NCBI GenBank assembly: GCA_021108005.1
Contig: JAIORS010000019.1
Location: 1-33,438 of the forward strand
Source: Candidatus Aegiribacteria sp.
GTDB lineage: Bacteria > Fermentibacterota > Fermentibacteria > Fermentibacterales > JCC-6
Length of the DNA stretch: 33,438 nt
Direction of reading: 5' to 3'
A program made the translations under genes and the position numbers. Under the pieces are notes generated by a model, which searched no databases, was not told where the DNA came from, and worked only from the letters and a program-made list of their open reading frames with translations. This document shows, one piece after another, positions 32,015 through 33,438 of the stretch (its first letter is position 1; every line of letters starts with the position of its first letter).

Positions 32015-33234
32015 CTCTCAAGTCCCTTAACCGGATCAAGCGCGGCGGCTTTCATTGCTGGCAGGATACCGGAGGCCAGACTGAGCAGGAAAGCGATGAA
32101 GCCGGCCAGAGCTGTCCTGAGTATGGAAATCCTGACAGGAATGTTTTCATGAAACGAATAGACATCCGGCAGCCGAATAAAACCGGTATCACCTATAAGC
32201 CAGCAGCCGAAAAGACCGAATGCAAATCCCAGAATGATTCCTGCTGCCCCTACGATCATTCCCTCCCAGAGAAAAATGCTGAATATCAGCCTGTTGTTGG
32301 CTCCCATAGCTTTCATGACGGAGATATCCTTTCTGCGTTCAATTGCCGACCTCGCGATGGTTCCCATGATGTTGAAAGTAGCGACAATTGTTATAAGAAG
32401 CAGAGCAAGGAAGGCTCCCATTCTTTCAAGCTTCATGGAAGCTGTAAGGTCAGGGTTCAGCTCTTTCCACGTTTTTACGGATATACCGTCGGTTAAGAGA
32501 ACGGCAGCTGCTTCGGCTGCCGTTTCCAGAGAAAAACCCTCTGTGGGATAAAGCTTGATTCCTGTATAGCCCCCGCCGGGAAGGTACATTCGTCTTGCTA
32601 GATCGATTGGAATGTACGCCAGTGTTTCATCGTTCACAGGTAACCCTGTTTCCAGGGCTCCCGAGAGAATCACCTTTCCTATGGCATATCCCCTGCTGGA
32701 AAAGAATGCCATGGGCGGGAACACGTACATGGTGTCGCCAACGGAGTGATAGAACTGCTCTGCAAGGTATAGACCCATCAGGATGCAGTCATCCCCATCC
32801 GGCGTGGAAAGAGTTAGCTCTCCGTACGAGAGCTTATCCTCCATGATACCTGACGCGAACTCCCTTTCGGGGTCGACTCCTCTGATCCGGCACCCCGAAT
32901 CAACTCCCCTTGATGGAAGACGGATTATCGCCTCTCCCTGAATGAAGGGTGAGATGTTCCCGATGGGAACGAGGTTTTCGAGTTCAACAAGAAGGCTGTC
33001 AGACATCTGGAATGGACCACCGCTGTCTGCCATAATCACAAGGGGAGCGTCAACTGTGATGACGGATTCCTCAATGAAATTCTCAAGGCCAGAGAGAACA
33101 CCCATTACTATTATAAGAGCTCCCACACCCAGAGCTACGCCCGATACGCTGACAACGGTTGAAAAAGCAAGGTGCTTCCTTCGTGGATGCCTTCTGAGAT
33201 ATCTCCACGCAAGATGCCAGGAAAGTGAATTCAT
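32011..33234 (-). CDS. LolC/LolE-family ABC transporter permease
   Basis: 407 aa, the usual LolC/E length. An N-terminal membrane helix (after WRYLRRHPRRK, residues about 22-48), a large periplasmic MacB-like domain (about 50-260) and three C-terminal helices in an FtsX fold (about 265-400). The GAFLALLLITIVATFNIMGT helix and the RRKDISVMKAMGAN coupling segment contacting the ATPase are typical. Together with a LolD-type ATPase, such permeases release lipoproteins from the inner membrane. No ATPase or second permease is visible here, so it may act as a homodimer, with the ATPase gene lying outside. Start ATG 33232-33234 follows CGGAGG. It heads the transglutaminase-lipoprotein run. Confidence 0.88.
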   Translation of the reverse strand: MNSLSWHLAWRYLRRHPRRKHLAFSTVVSVSGVALGVGALIIVMGVLSGLENFIEESVITVDAPLVIMADSGGPFQMSDSLLVELENLVPIGNISPFIQGEAIIRLPSRGVDSGCRIRGVDPEREFASGIMEDKLSYGELTLSTPDGDDCILMGLYLAEQFYHSVGDTMYVFPPMAFFSSRGYAIGKVILSGALETGLPVNDETLAYIPIDLARRMYLPGGGYTGIKLYPTEGFSLETAAEAAAVLLTDGISVKTWKELNPDLTASMKLERMGAFLALLLITIVATFNIMGTIARSAIERRKDISVMKAMGANNRLIFSIFLWEGMIVGAAGIILGFAFGLFGCWLIGDTGFIRLPDVYSFHENIPVRISILRTALAGFIAFLLSLASGILPAMKAAALDPVKGLES

Positions 33235-33260
33235 CTATTCCTCCGACTATGTATTGAACG

Positions 33261-33291
33261 AATATAAGAAACTTCATTCATGTCCATGCAA
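33261..33291 (-). promoter_or_regulatory. Possible promoter of the permease-transglutaminase-lipoprotein run
   Basis: On the minus strand TTGCAT (33286-33291) and TATATT (33261-33266), 19 bases apart (18 if the -10 is TTATAT), about 27 bases before the permease ATG. The stretch 33235-33300 is AT-rich and looks intergenic. Confidence 0.35.
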
Positions 33292-33303
33292 ATGCATACT
33301 GAA

Positions 33304-33438
33304 TCAGGATGCCTGAGGAACGTGAACTCGTGCGCTGTCAGATAAGCCTTTCTGGAAGAGATCCCCGCCCACCGTGAAATCATCGGGAGGTACAAAGAAT
33401 TGAATATCCCGGCGGATGAAATACCGGGTAACCGATAA
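33304..33438 (-). CDS. Possible 3' end of an unidentified gene (partial)
   Basis: A minus-strand frame is open from the window edge to a TGA at 33304-33306 (44 codons, ending in DSARVHVPQAS) and would leave 69 bases before the permease start. It is not recognised. Two rivals exist. A second minus-strand frame stays open from the edge to a TGA at 33231-33233 that would overlap the permease ATG (ATGA style, 68 codons). A plus-strand frame from 33346 ends at the very last bases (TAA 33436-33438). Only one can be real, and I cannot decide from this short piece. Confidence 0.25.
   Translation of the reverse strand, partial: LSVTRYFIRRDIQFFVPPDDFTVGGDLFQKGLSDSARVHVPQAS

Noticed and set aside
32942-33316. 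124-codon plus-strand frame over the permease start
   Set aside because: Antisense to the well-supported permease N terminus, with no family motif.

Overview
This window looks like chromosomal DNA from a diderm (outer-membrane-bearing) bacterium, probably a poorly cultivated lineage known from metagenomes. The evidence is a Wzi-type outer-membrane barrel, a LolC/E-type lipoprotein-release permease, a lipoprotein with a clear lipobox and several Sec signal peptides. Genes are tightly packed, often coupled by ATGA or TGATG overlaps, and carry strong GGAGG-type ribosome-binding sites. Non-ATG starts are common (TTG, GTG, and apparently ATT). I suspect the FCB side of the tree (Fermentibacteria-like), but this is inference: there is no rRNA gene here to prove it. 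I saw no tRNA, rRNA, CRISPR array, IS element or phage gene.

Layout. (1) 246-8975, minus strand: a six-gene overlapping run, read from 8975 downward. It holds a soluble PAS/GAF sensor kinase-like protein, queA, a membrane protein with an acidic repeat tail, tgt, an rlmD-like 23S rRNA methyltransferase and a Wzi-like barrel. QueA and Tgt are two enzymes of queuosine tRNA modification. (2) 9061-12971, plus strand, divergent from the kinase: a PTS EIIA/PtsN-like protein, a short zinc-ribbon protein, guaB, and a pseudokinase-transmembrane-LytR_C-like protein overlapping guaB. (3) 13051-16515, plus: a CarD-family regulator with a histone-like lysine tail, hflX, an unknown 145-aa protein and an LPG-synthase/flippase-type membrane protein. 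(4) 16534-17575, minus: a small DUF4282-like membrane protein and an exported TPR protein. (5) 17675-19811, plus: lpdA and mazG, converging on a minus-strand receiver-GGDEF diguanylate cyclase (19814-21160). (6) 21370-23118, plus: two secreted proteins, each preceded by the same exact 62-bp repeat. (7) 23158-26667, plus: a complete three-gene biotin-dependent acyl-CoA carboxylase. (8) 26838-28996, plus: a GT2 glycosyltransferase coupled to a B12-type radical SAM protein, closed by an intrinsic terminator. (9) 29157-33234, minus: a LolC/E-like permease, a transglutaminase-like protein and a lipoprotein with two retropepsin-like segments and a PDZ domain. The final 135 bases may hold a partial gene, but the reading frame is ambiguous.

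Most of the window is housekeeping. The unusual parts are: a histidine-kinase-like protein whose phospho-acceptor histidine is tyrosine; a pseudokinase tied to guaB; three genes that seem to begin at ATT, two with ideal Shine-Dalgarno spacing; the 62-bp repeat in front of two secretory genes; the C-terminal SWGAIKGLFR motif of one of those products; and the envelope cluster joining a permease, a transglutaminase fold and a double aspartyl-protease/PDZ lipoprotein.
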